From contig JAUXWO010000116.1 of the NCBI GenBank assembly GCA_030680175.1, positions 1 through 47,580 on the forward strand: 47,580 nucleotides of DNA, written 5' to 3'. The DNA comes from Vicinamibacterales bacterium (GTDB lineage Bacteria > Acidobacteriota > Vicinamibacteria > Vicinamibacterales > UBA2999). This document shows positions 17,396 to 24,993 of the stretch, one piece after another (positions within the stretch are counted from its first letter, which is position 1; the number at the start of each line of letters is the position of its first letter). The position numbers and the translations under genes were made by a program. The notes beneath the pieces were generated by a model. It saw only the letters and a program-made list of their open reading frames with translations. It did not search any database and was not told the DNA's origin.

Positions 17396-17434
17396 AAAAC
17401 GGCCGGGCTGGCCTCCCCCAGTCCGGCCGTTTTC
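17396..17434 (+). terminator. Rho-independent terminator after the PQQ dehydrogenase
   Basis: AAAACGGCCGG pairs with CCGGCCGTTTT (with CTGG/CCAG continuing towards the loop) and ends in a short T-run, about 40 nt after the stop codon. Confidence 0.85.
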
Positions 17435-17472
17435 GCGTACCGGGCGCCCCCTATCGGGGTCCTTGTGAAATT

Positions 17473-17481
17473 TGTTACAAT
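17473..17481 (+). promoter_or_regulatory. Extended -10 promoter (TGTTACAAT) of atpB
   Basis: TGT followed by TACAAT is an extended -10 element. The GTG start lies nine bases after it, so the mRNA leader would be very short. No good -35 box is present at 17 bp. Confidence 0.4.
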
Positions 17482-17490
17482 CCGTAGGTT

Positions 17491-18204
17491 GTGGAAGCGC
17501 TCGAACATCCCTCCCCACTCGTCGCGGCGTTCAATGCCCTGATCGCGCCCACAGGCGTGCACGTCCCCGACTACCTGTTCTTCTGCGGATTCATCGTCCT
17601 GCTGGTCGGGGTGCTGGGCCTGTTCATCCGCTCACGCCTGAGCGTCGAGAACCCCAGCCACCTGCAGATCGTCCTCGAGGACCTCGTCGGCTTCCTCGTC
17701 TACCAGCTCGAGAACCTGATGGGCCCGAAGGGCCGCCAGTTCCTCCCGATGGTGGGCACCATCTTCGTCTTCGTGCTGCTCGGCAACCTGATGGGCCAGG
17801 TCCCCGGCCTCGGATCGCCCACCGGCAACATCAACGTGCCGCTTGGCTGCGCGCTCACCGTGTGGGTCTACTACCACATCCAGGGCGTGAAGGCGCAGGG
17901 CATCGTGTCGTACCTGAAGCACTTCGCGGCGCCCCCAGGCATCCCGGTGTTCCTCGCCCCGATCATGCTGCCGATCGAGATCATCAGCCACCTCTCGCGC
18001 GTCCTCTCGCTCACACTGCGCCTCTTCGGCAACGTGTTCGGCGAGCACCTCGTGGTGCTGATCATCGCCAGCATCATCCCCTTCATCGCCCCCCTGCCGA
18101 TTCAGTTCCTCGGCCTGATCATCGGCCCGCTGCAGGCGTTCATCTTCATGACGCTGACGGCCATCTACCTCTCCTCGGCAGTCGCGGTCGACGAACACCA
18201 CTGA
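17491..18204 (+). CDS. atpB: F-type ATP synthase subunit a
   Basis: A 237-residue membrane protein with five to six hydrophobic helices. The conserved helix with the essential arginine is present (LSLTLRLFGNVFGEHLV), as is the last helix IGPLQAFIFMTLTAIYLS. Subunit a forms the proton half-channels against the c-ring of the F0 motor. The protein is complete although shorter than the E. coli form. The unusual point is context: atpE (c) and the other atp genes do not follow; palindrome A4 and a convergent hydrolase gene do. The gene is bounded by its own promoter and the upstream terminator, so it is expressed separately from the rest of the complex. Confidence 0.93.
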   Translation: MEALEHPSPLVAAFNALIAPTGVHVPDYLFFCGFIVLLVGVLGLFIRSRLSVENPSHLQIVLEDLVGFLVYQLENLMGPKGRQFLPMVGTIFVFVLLGNLMGQVPGLGSPTGNINVPLGCALTVWVYYHIQGVKAQGIVSYLKHFAAPPGIPVFLAPIMLPIEIISHLSRVLSLTLRLFGNVFGEHLVVLIIASIIPFIAPLPIQFLGLIIGPLQAFIFMTLTAIYLSSAVAVDEHH

Positions 18205-18228
18205 TCTCGGATGACGTGATCGCCTGAT

Positions 18229-18369
18229 CACGTACAAACACGAAGCACACGAAGGCCACGAAGAAGACACAGAACGTTTCCTGCAAAGGGCATTCTCCAG
18301 AGGAGATCGTCCCTTGAAGAATCGTGTGTTGCCTTCGTGGCCTTCGTGTCCTTCGTGTTTTGTACGTCT
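18229..18369. repeat. Family A palindromic element, copy A4
   Basis: The arms ACGTACAAACACGAAG and CTTCGTGTTTTGTACGT are typical, but the core (TCTCCAGAGGAGATCG) differs from that of the other three copies. It lies between convergent genes. Confidence 0.85.
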
Positions 18370-18377
18370 ACGTGGTG

Positions 18378-19325
18378 TCAGGGCCGGCGGCCGTAGGCGC
18401 CGCCCGCGGCGAGGCGCTCGAAGTAGCCGTGGGCCGCACTGGCGATCTCGAACACCGCCCGGTCGCCGTCGGCATCCGCGGCCAGATACGTCGTCATCAC
18501 GGCCATCGCGTAGGGCCGGCCCTCGAGGTCCACGACCGCGGCCTCGGCGCGCACGGCCGCCAGGCTGCCCGTCTTGCTGAACACCGGCACACGCGCCGGA
18601 GTCGCGCGCCGGATCTGTCCACCCACCTGCCGCAGAATCCGGTGGGCCTCTTCACGGCTCGCCGCCGTCAGCCCCTCGCCGCGCCAGAGCAGCGTCGCCG
18701 TCCGCGCCAGCGCCCCCGGACTGGCCACGTTCTCGTCGCCGCGCGCGGCCGCCGCCGCATCCATCATCTTCCGCCGCAGCAGGGTGGGCGTCGCACCGAT
18801 CGCCGTCATGCGTGCGTTCACGCGATCCATCCCCACGGCGTCGATCACGACGTTGGTGGCCGTGTTGTCGCTCAGGATCATCATCAGCGCCGCGTGGTCC
18901 CGCAGCGAGAGCGACGGCGCGCGCAGGTGCTGCAAGATGCCGCTGCCGGCCACCGTCTGCGCGCGGTCGAGCGGCGTGATCCGGTCGAGATCCAGCCGCC
19001 CCTCCTCCGCCTGCTTCAGCAGCTCGTAGAGCACCGCCAGCTTGATGGTCGACGCCGTCGGAAACGCGTCGCCGGCGAGCCGGTCGAAGCGCCGGCCGGT
19101 CGTCAGGTCGATGATGGCGTAGCCGGCGACCCCGTCGAGCTCCTCGACGACCGCGGCAAGCCGCGACTCGAACCCGCGGCGCAGGTCGGCCGCCAGGGGC
19201 GTGTCTGCCGCCGCCTGCCGGCCGGGCCCGGCGGAAGGCGTCTGGGCCGCCGGGACCACGCCCGTCGAGACCAGTCCGACGAGCAGCGCGGCCACGGCCA
19301 CCGGGCGCAGGGGGGAAATGGGCAT
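18378..19325 (-). CDS. Exported class A beta-lactamase-like serine hydrolase
   Basis: A 315-residue protein with an N-terminal signal segment (about 8-27). Penicilloyl-serine transferase motifs are present in order: S92-T-I-K95, S152-D-N154 and K251-T-G. The omega-loop motif ExxLN of true class A enzymes is not evident; the region reads RGDENVASPG with E198 as the only candidate. It may therefore be a weak beta-lactamase, a DD-peptidase-like enzyme or another serine hydrolase. It acts in the periplasm. ATG 19325 is preceded by a GAGAGG ribosome-binding site. It lies downstream of the GAF-phosphatase gene on the same strand, 59 bp away. Confidence 0.85.
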   Translation of the reverse strand: MPISPLRPVAVAALLVGLVSTGVVPAAQTPSAGPGRQAAADTPLAADLRRGFESRLAAVVEELDGVAGYAIIDLTTGRRFDRLAGDAFPTASTIKLAVLYELLKQAEEGRLDLDRITPLDRAQTVAGSGILQHLRAPSLSLRDHAALMMILSDNTATNVVIDAVGMDRVNARMTAIGATPTLLRRKMMDAAAAARGDENVASPGALARTATLLWRGEGLTAASREEAHRILRQVGGQIRRATPARVPVFSKTGSLAAVRAEAAVVDLEGRPYAMAVMTTYLAADADGDRAVFEIASAAHGYFERLAAGGAYGRRP

Positions 19326-19384
19326 GGGCTCCTCTCAGGGCCGCGTGCGCGACACGAGGCCGGCCCTCGGCGCGCCGGCGCGGG

Positions 19385-21190
19385 CTACGCGATCTTGACG
19401 ACGACGACCGTCATGTCGTCTTTCTGCTCGTCGTCGGTCCGGAACCGCGTGACGGCGCCGAAGATCGCATCGACGATCCCCTGGGCCGGCTCCTCACGGG
19501 TGTCGCGGACGACATCGATCAGGCGATGGGCGCCGAACTCCTCGCCCTCGTCGTTGGCGGCCTCGAACACGCCGTCGGTGCAGATCGCGAACACGTCGCC
19601 GCTGGCGAGCGTGAACGTCAGCTCGTCGTAATCCGATCCGGCGAAGCTGCCGAGCGGCACGCCGGGCAGGAAGATCTGCGACGTGCCGTCCGCGGTGGAG
19701 CGCACCGGATACGGCAGGCCCGAGTTGGCCACGGTCACGACCTTCTTGCGCAGGTCGAACGCCGCATAGCACAACGTGCAGTAGTACTCCTCGAGCTGGC
19801 GCTCGTGCAGCACCTTGTTGATCGACGTCAGCACGTCGGCCGGCGTCGAGCGTTCGGGCAGGTAGCGGCGTCGGAACGTGCGTCCGCGTACGACCTCGGC
19901 GGCGAACACGCTGTAGAGCGCGGCCGGGACGCCCTTCCCCGACACGTCGCCCACGGCGGCCACGAGGGTGTGCGTATCGGGCGAGAGAAACTCGAAGAGG
20001 TCGCCCCCGAGCTCGCGGGCCGGGTCGAAGTGCCACGCGACGTCCACGCCCTTGAGCCGCTTCGGCAGTTCGCGCGGCAGTAGCGCCACCTGCACCCGCT
20101 GCGCGAAGCGCAGCTCCTTCTCCATCCGCTCCTCGTTCTGGCGGATGGCCTCGTACAGCCGCGCGTTCTCCACGGCCTGCGCCGCCTGCGACGCCAGCAG
20201 CGTGAGCAGCTCGATGTGGCGCTTGGTGAAGGCGTCCAGCTCCGGGCTCTCGAGGTCGAACACCCCGATGCACCGGTCCTGCAGCAGCATCGGCACGGCC
20301 AGCTCCGAGCGCGCATCGGCCACCGCGTTGATGTAGCGCGCGTCCTTCGACACGTCGGGCACCATCACCGGTTCCTTGTGCAGCGCCGCGTAGCCGACGA
20401 GCCCTTCGCCCATCGGCACCGCCGGCAAATGCTGCCGGTCGCCGTAGCTGATCGCCACCTTCAGCTCGAGCATCTGGCTCGGCTCGTCCAGCAGCGCGAT
20501 GCCGAACGTCCGGTAGTCGACGATCCGCTTGACGAGGTGGGCGACGCGGGTGAGAAGGGCGTCGAGATCGAGGATGCCGCTCATCTCGCGGCCGATCTCG
20601 GCGAGCGTCTCCATCGTGTCGCCGTACTCGCGCTCGGCCTCGAAGAGCCGCGCGTTGACGATCGCCTGCGCGACGTGCGCCCCGAACTGCCGGAGGATCG
20701 CCTCGTCGCGCGTCGTGAACGCGGCCGGCTGGTCGCTCAGCAGGTTGAGCGCTCCGATCACCTTGTTCTTGTGCCGCAACGGCACCGCCAGCTGCGACAC
20801 GACGCCCGGCACCGATCCGAGGTACCGCGGGTCCTTTCGCACGTCGTCCACCAGGATCGGACGCTGCTCGGCGACGGCCGTGCCGATGATGCCCTGCCCC
20901 GGCCGCACCCGGAAGTTGCGCACCATGTCGTCGGGGTAGCCGTCGGCGTAGGCGATGTGCAGCTCTTCCCGCTTGGCATCCAGCAGGTAGATGGCGAAGA
21001 CGGTGAAGTGCGTCAGCCGCGAGATGAGCTGCGGGATCTTGGGCAGTAGTTCGTCGAGGGTGAGGACCGACGTGACCTCGCGGCCGAGATCGAAGAGCGT
21101 CGAGAGCAGCTCCGCCGCGCCGTCGGTGGTGCCGTCGGGCAGGTAGGCGGGGCTGTGGGGACGGGGCGTAGAGGGATGAGAGGCGTCCAA
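19385..21190 (-). CDS. GAF-GAF-SpoIIE/PP2C serine phosphatase
   Basis: About 601 residues. Two GAF domains (about 40-175 and 205-345) precede a linker helix (EELRFAQRVQVALLP-type, about 350-370) and a SpoIIE/PP2C domain (about 380-600) with GGDLFEF, GDVSGKGVPAALYS and CTDGVFEA. It is a soluble sensor phosphatase of the RsbU/RsbP type that probably acts on a phosphorylated STAS antagonist, gated by small molecules or redox at the GAF domains. No in-frame ATG exists upstream of the domains; the TTG at 21190 is chosen, with TAACAT seven bases before it. The open frame runs further into the S9 peptidase gene, but that part is shadow. It follows the S9 gene and precedes the hydrolase gene on the same strand. 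Confidence 0.85.
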   Translation of the reverse strand: MDASHPSTPRPHSPAYLPDGTTDGAAELLSTLFDLGREVTSVLTLDELLPKIPQLISRLTHFTVFAIYLLDAKREELHIAYADGYPDDMVRNFRVRPGQGIIGTAVAEQRPILVDDVRKDPRYLGSVPGVVSQLAVPLRHKNKVIGALNLLSDQPAAFTTRDEAILRQFGAHVAQAIVNARLFEAEREYGDTMETLAEIGREMSGILDLDALLTRVAHLVKRIVDYRTFGIALLDEPSQMLELKVAISYGDRQHLPAVPMGEGLVGYAALHKEPVMVPDVSKDARYINAVADARSELAVPMLLQDRCIGVFDLESPELDAFTKRHIELLTLLASQAAQAVENARLYEAIRQNEERMEKELRFAQRVQVALLPRELPKRLKGVDVAWHFDPARELGGDLFEFLSPDTHTLVAAVGDVSGKGVPAALYSVFAAEVVRGRTFRRRYLPERSTPADVLTSINKVLHERQLEEYYCTLCYAAFDLRKKVVTVANSGLPYPVRSTADGTSQIFLPGVPLGSFAGSDYDELTFTLASGDVFAICTDGVFEAANDEGEEFGAHRLIDVVRDTREEPAQGIVDAIFGAVTRFRTDDEQKDDMTVVVVKIA

Positions 21191-21197
21191 GACGTCT

Positions 21198-21203
21198 ATG
21201 TTA
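21198..21203 (-). promoter_or_regulatory. -10-like TAACAT, 7 nt before the TTG start
   Basis: TAACAT reads on the minus strand seven bases before TTG 21190, close to the leaderless geometry seen elsewhere. Evidence is weaker because the start codon itself is uncertain. Confidence 0.3.
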
Positions 21204-21264
21204 CAGGACTGGCCGCGCCCATGGGATCCCCACGACGCGCGGCCAGTCCCGTGGGACCCCGCCG

Positions 21265-23310
21265 CTACTGCCCCGCCGTCGTCGTCGCGGGCTCGGCGGC
21301 GTACTGGGTCACCCAGTCGCGGATGCGGCGCAGGCGATCCTTCTGGTGGTAGTACTCCGAGATGCCGTGGCCGGCGCGCGGGTAGAAGACCAGCGCCGTC
21401 GTGCGGCCGCGGTCCTTGAGCGCGCGGAACATCTCCTGCGCCTGGCCCACGGGTACGCGCTCGTCCTGGGCGCCGTGCAGGATCAGCGTCGGCGTGGTCA
21501 CCTTGTCGATGTGGTGCATGGCCGATCGATCGAGGTAGAGCGGCAGCGTCTCGGCATTCGGGATGCCGCCGAAGTAGCCGACGAGCACGTTCGGGATGTC
21601 GTTGGTGCCGTACATGCTCCACATGTTGGTGAGTCCGGCGCCCACCATCGCCGCCTTGAAGCGCGAGGTCTGCGAGACGACCCACGCCGTCATGTAGCCG
21701 CCGTAGCTCCAGCCGATGTGCGCCATGCGGCCGGGGTCGGCGATGCCGCGCGCGATGAGCGCGTCGACGCCCGTCATGATGTCGCGATAGTCGCCGCCGC
21801 CCCAGTCGTTGACGTTGGCCTGGAGGAACCGCTCGCCGTAGTTCGTGCTGCCGCGCGGGTTCGGGTAGAAGATCGCCCAGCCCTCGCCGGCGAGGTACTG
21901 CCCGCCCTCGAGCCCGCCGACGCGGTAGTTGTTGGTGAAGGCGCCGGCGGGGCCGCCATGCGCGACCACCAGCAGCGGATACCGCTGGCCCTCCCGGTAG
22001 CCGACCGGCTTCAGGAGGATGCCCTCCACCTCCATCCCGTCGCTGCTCTTCCACGTGAAGACCTCGGACTCGCCAAGGGCGAAGGCCTTCGCCTGGGGGT
22101 TCGTGTCGGTCAGCACGCGCGGGTTCGCGAGCGTGGCGTCCGCCACGTAGACCTCGGCGGGCGCCGACGGCGAGTCCATCGTCCCGGCCACCACGCGGCC
22201 GTCGCGGCTCATCGAGTGCACCTGGAGCGTGCGGCCGGTGGTGAGCTGCGTGAAGCGGCCGCTGGCCACGTCGAGCGCGTACGCCTCGACGTAGGCGCGC
22301 GTGCCCGAGGTGAAGTGGATCCGCGCGCCGTCAGGGCTCCACATGGGCGCGCCAGGCGCGGCCGCGAGGTCGCCGGTGACGTCGCGATGCGTCCGCGCCG
22401 CCACGTCGTAGAGCAGCAGGCGCTGCTGCTGCACGAGTCCGGGCACCGTGCCGTCGAGCAGGGGCGGCGCGTCGATCACCTGTGCCAGGTACGCGATGGT
22501 CCGGCCGTCGGGCGACCACGCCGGCGACTGGTCGGGGCCGAAGTTGGTGGTGATCTTCTCGATGGCCTTCGACGCGACCGTGGCGATGTAGAGGTCGCGG
22601 CGGTTGTCGCGGAGCATCGGCGTCGTGCTGCCCTGGAACACCAGGCGTGTGCCGTTCGGCGACCAGGCGGGCTGGCCGGCCGTGTAGCTGGTGCCCTCGG
22701 TGATGCGCGTGGCCTCCTTCGTCGCCACGTCGATCACCCACAGGTGCGCGTACCGGAAGTCATCCTCGTAGACCTGCGCGTCGTCGCGCTTCTTGAGGCG
22801 CGCTTCTTCCTCGGCGGTGCGCGGGTCGGTGGCGATGAAGGCGATGCGCGTGCTGTCGGGGGACCAGACGTAGGACGAGATGCCCTCCGCGGCGTCGGTC
22901 AGCCTCCAGGCTTCGCCGCCATCGGCGCGCATCAGATGAATCTGCCCCTGCACGTTCTCGCCCGTGCCGCGGGCCGAGACGAAGCTGATGTAGCGGCCGT
23001 CGGGCGACCACTGGGGCTGCGAGTCGCCGCGCTCGCCGTAGGTGATCTGCCGGGCGCTGGACGCGCCGTCCGCCACCGACACCCTCCAGACGCGCGTGCG
23101 GGGGTTCATCCGCTCGCGCTCGCGGGGGTCGGCCTCGAACTCGCGCACGGTGTAGATCACCTGCGTGCCGTCAGGCGAGACCTCCGCCGACCCCACCGCC
23201 TTCAGGTCCACGACATCGTCGATGGTGACCGGGCGGGTTTGCGCGGCGGCCGGGAGGGCCAGCAGAAGGGTGAGCACGACGACCGGGGCCGTACGGAGTG
23301 CGATCTTCAT
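21265..23310 (-). CDS. Exported S9-family peptidase (acylaminoacyl/dipeptidyl peptidase type)
   Basis: A 681-residue protein with a clear signal peptide ending AAAQ (about residue 24). Residues about 30-400 form a TolB/DPP4-like beta-propeller (repeated WSPDG motifs), followed by an alpha/beta-hydrolase domain. The triad is visible: nucleophile S535 in GWSYGGYM, D616 in HGAQDERV and H648 in RAGHGIS. Such enzymes cleave short peptides in the periplasm; the prolyl versus acyl-amino-acid specificity is not readable. A G-rich stretch lies before the ATG. It is part of the minus-strand series fabZ-like - S9 - phosphatase - hydrolase, separated from the fabZ-like gene by element B3. Confidence 0.92.
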   Translation of the reverse strand: MKIALRTAPVVVLTLLLALPAAAQTRPVTIDDVVDLKAVGSAEVSPDGTQVIYTVREFEADPRERERMNPRTRVWRVSVADGASSARQITYGERGDSQPQWSPDGRYISFVSARGTGENVQGQIHLMRADGGEAWRLTDAAEGISSYVWSPDSTRIAFIATDPRTAEEEARLKKRDDAQVYEDDFRYAHLWVIDVATKEATRITEGTSYTAGQPAWSPNGTRLVFQGSTTPMLRDNRRDLYIATVASKAIEKITTNFGPDQSPAWSPDGRTIAYLAQVIDAPPLLDGTVPGLVQQQRLLLYDVAARTHRDVTGDLAAAPGAPMWSPDGARIHFTSGTRAYVEAYALDVASGRFTQLTTGRTLQVHSMSRDGRVVAGTMDSPSAPAEVYVADATLANPRVLTDTNPQAKAFALGESEVFTWKSSDGMEVEGILLKPVGYREGQRYPLLVVAHGGPAGAFTNNYRVGGLEGGQYLAGEGWAIFYPNPRGSTNYGERFLQANVNDWGGGDYRDIMTGVDALIARGIADPGRMAHIGWSYGGYMTAWVVSQTSRFKAAMVGAGLTNMWSMYGTNDIPNVLVGYFGGIPNAETLPLYLDRSAMHHIDKVTTPTLILHGAQDERVPVGQAQEMFRALKDRGRTTALVFYPRAGHGISEYYHQKDRLRRIRDWVTQYAAEPATTTAGQ

Positions 23311-23350
23311 CTCGGAACCCCCACTCGAAGTTCAACGGTCCACGTCTGGT

Positions 23351-23451
23351 GGAGTGTCGTTGACGATCGACTACCGGGCCGCCCGTTGGGCGGTCCGCAG
23401 AATCGCGGCTGAGCAGAGACGCGGGTATTCCCTCTTCAGTCGAGACACTCC
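23351..23451. repeat. Family B 101-bp palindromic element, copy B3
   Basis: The plus strand begins GGAGTGTCGTTGACG and ends CGAGACACTCC; the centre holds the CGGGCCGCCC / GGGCGGTCCG stem. On the minus strand it begins one base after the stop of the fabZ-like gene and has the same orientation relative to that gene as B1 and B2 have to theirs. Confidence 0.9.
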
Positions 23452-23452
23452 G

Positions 23453-23920
23453 CTAGGGCTCCACGTCGCCGCGCTTCGGCCCGAGGGCGAAGGTCATCGT
23501 GCCGTGCAGGATGATCTCGCCGTTCACCCGTGCGCGGCCGGAGAGCTGGCCCATGCGGCTGCGCAACCGCTTCACCGTCGCCTCGATCTCGACGACGTCA
23601 CCCGGATAGACGGGACGCCGGTAACGGACGCGCTCGATGCCCATGAAGTAGATCAGGCGATCTTCGTTCTCGGGCTTCGCCAGGATCATGATGGCCCCGA
23701 CCTGGGCCACGGCCTCGGTCAGAATCGTCGGCGGCAGCGTGGGGCGGCCATCGGGATTCGTGTGCGACAGGTACCGCTCGTTGAGCGAGACGTTCTTCAC
23801 GCCGACGATCCGCTTGTCCGGCTCGAACTCCGTGATCCGGTCCACGAGCAGGAACGGATAGCGGTGCGGCAGGATCCGCTCGATGGCGGCGTAGTCCATG
23901 GGCAGCGTCGGGGTGTCCAT
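23453..23920 (-). CDS. fabZ: FabZ-like hotdog dehydratase (divergent)
   Basis: A 155-residue hotdog-fold protein. LPHRYPFLLVDR near residues 17-28 carries the catalytic histidine of 3-hydroxyacyl-ACP dehydratases, and TEAVAQVGA carries the catalytic glutamate. The segment between them normally reads GHFPGxPxxPGV; here it is SHTNPDGRPTLPPTI, so the substrate tunnel may differ. The default role is dehydration of 3-hydroxyacyl-ACP in fatty-acid synthesis, but no fab, lpx or acp gene is adjacent, and a related thioesterase or dehydratase role is possible. Start: ATG 23920 (ATG 23899 also possible). A TATACT box lies 11 bases upstream inside an inverted repeat. Confidence 0.82.
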   Translation of the reverse strand: MDTPTLPMDYAAIERILPHRYPFLLVDRITEFEPDKRIVGVKNVSLNERYLSHTNPDGRPTLPPTILTEAVAQVGAIMILAKPENEDRLIYFMGIERVRYRRPVYPGDVVEIEATVKRLRSRMGQLSGRARVNGEIILHGTMTFALGPKRGDVEP

Positions 23921-23922
23921 AA

Positions 23923-23949
23923 GCGGCCCCCAGTATACCCGGGGGCCGC
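23923..23949 (-). promoter_or_regulatory. -10 box TATACT enclosed in a 9-bp inverted repeat, upstream of the fabZ-like gene
   Basis: GCGGCCCCC (23923-23931) and GGGGGCCGC (23941-23949) flank AGTATACCC, which contains TATACT on the minus strand. It could be an operator over the promoter, or a hairpin ending the yhaM transcript. Confidence 0.45.
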
Positions 23950-24008
23950 CAGGGGCCGGATCCGTGGCGCCGGGCTCGCCCGCCGCGCGGGCCGGACGAG
24001 ACCCGGCC

Positions 24009-24965
24009 CTACTGCGGCCCCCGGTACAGCACCCGCTCGAGCCGGCGGTGCCAGTCCGTGAATTCCTCGCCGGCCGGGATTGCGGCCAGAGCCTGGCGGA
24101 CCTGGTTGATGCGGGCGTCCAGGTCGTCGACGGCCGACAGGATGAACGCCTCGATCGTCTTGGGCTCGACCGGCGACCCGTGCTCGCGCGTGCCGTGGTG
24201 CGACATCACCAGATGCTCGATCCGCGCCCGGAGTTCCGACGGGAACCCCGCGATGCCGTGCGTGGTCTCCCGCACCAGGATCAGGCCGAGGCCGATGTGC
24301 CCGATCAGGTTGCCGTCACGCGTATAGGACGTCGCGCCGAGCTCGTACTGCAGCTCCTGCAGCTTCCCGATATCGTGCAGGATCGCGCCCGCCACCACCA
24401 GATCCGCATCCGCCTCGTACGCGCGTGCCACCTGCCGCCCGACGATGGCCATCTGGAGGATGTGCTCGAGGAAGCCGCCGCGGTAGGCGTGGTGGATCTG
24501 CTTGGCGGCGGGCCACTCGCGGAGCGCCGTCTCGTGATCGGCGAGCACCCGCGCCAGCAGCACGCGGACGAAGTCGTTGCCCACCTCGGCGACGACCGCG
24601 TGCAGCTCGCGCCACATGTCGTCGATGGGCCGCGGCGCGCTCGGGATCAGGTCCTCGTCGCGGAAGCCCTGCGTGGCGTCCTGGGCCGCGTTCACGCGGC
24701 GGATGGATGAGACGATGAGCTGCGGATGGCCGTTGAACGAGTCGACGCGCGCCTCGGCGCGCACGAACTCGCCGGCGTCGAACTCCTGGCGGAAGCGATC
24801 CACCTGGTCGAAGACGCGCGCCTGAATCTGGCCCGTGCGGTCGGCGAGCGTCAGCGCGAGGAAGTCGCCCTTGCGTCCCGCGCGCACTTCCTTCTGCGTG
24901 CAGAGGAAGAACCCCCACCCGGTGGTTTCCACGACGAGATCGGCAATCGGGGGCAGCTGCGGCAT
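24009..24965 (-). CDS. yhaM: YhaM-type 3'-5' exoribonuclease (OB fold plus HD domain)
   Basis: A 318-residue protein. Residues about 10-95 form an OB fold (DFLALTLADRTGQIQARVFD, FVRAEARVDSFNGHPQL) and residues about 155-310 an HD phosphohydrolase domain with H168 (GGFLEH), the signature H197-D198 (AILHDIGK) and a later SHHG and D in SAVDDLDARI. This order matches the YhaM/CBF1 family, which degrades RNA or single-stranded DNA 3' to 5' in the cytoplasm. ATG 24965 is chosen because TATGAT lies exactly six bases upstream; the longer frame would run through the end of the eamA gene. It follows eamA by 28 bp and may also be read through from it. Confidence 0.88.
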   Translation of the reverse strand: MPQLPPIADLVVETTGWGFFLCTQKEVRAGRKGDFLALTLADRTGQIQARVFDQVDRFRQEFDAGEFVRAEARVDSFNGHPQLIVSSIRRVNAAQDATQGFRDEDLIPSAPRPIDDMWRELHAVVAEVGNDFVRVLLARVLADHETALREWPAAKQIHHAYRGGFLEHILQMAIVGRQVARAYEADADLVVAGAILHDIGKLQELQYELGATSYTRDGNLIGHIGLGLILVRETTHGIAGFPSELRARIEHLVMSHHGTREHGSPVEPKTIEAFILSAVDDLDARINQVRQALAAIPAGEEFTDWHRRLERVLYRGPQ

Positions 24966-24971
24966 CAGGTG

Positions 24972-24977
24972 ATCATA
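24972..24977 (-). promoter_or_regulatory. -10 box TATGAT, 6 nt before ATG of yhaM (leaderless type)
   Basis: On the minus strand TATGAT-CACCTG-ATG, the same 6-nt spacing as kbl, glnA, the M1 gene and the 7847 gene. Confidence 0.55.
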
Positions 24978-24993
24978 CCTGCCGCGGGCCCCC

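Noticed and set aside
21346-23412. 688-codon plus-strand frame over the S9 peptidase
   Set aside because: It is antisense to a gene with signal peptide, propeller repeats and full catalytic triad.
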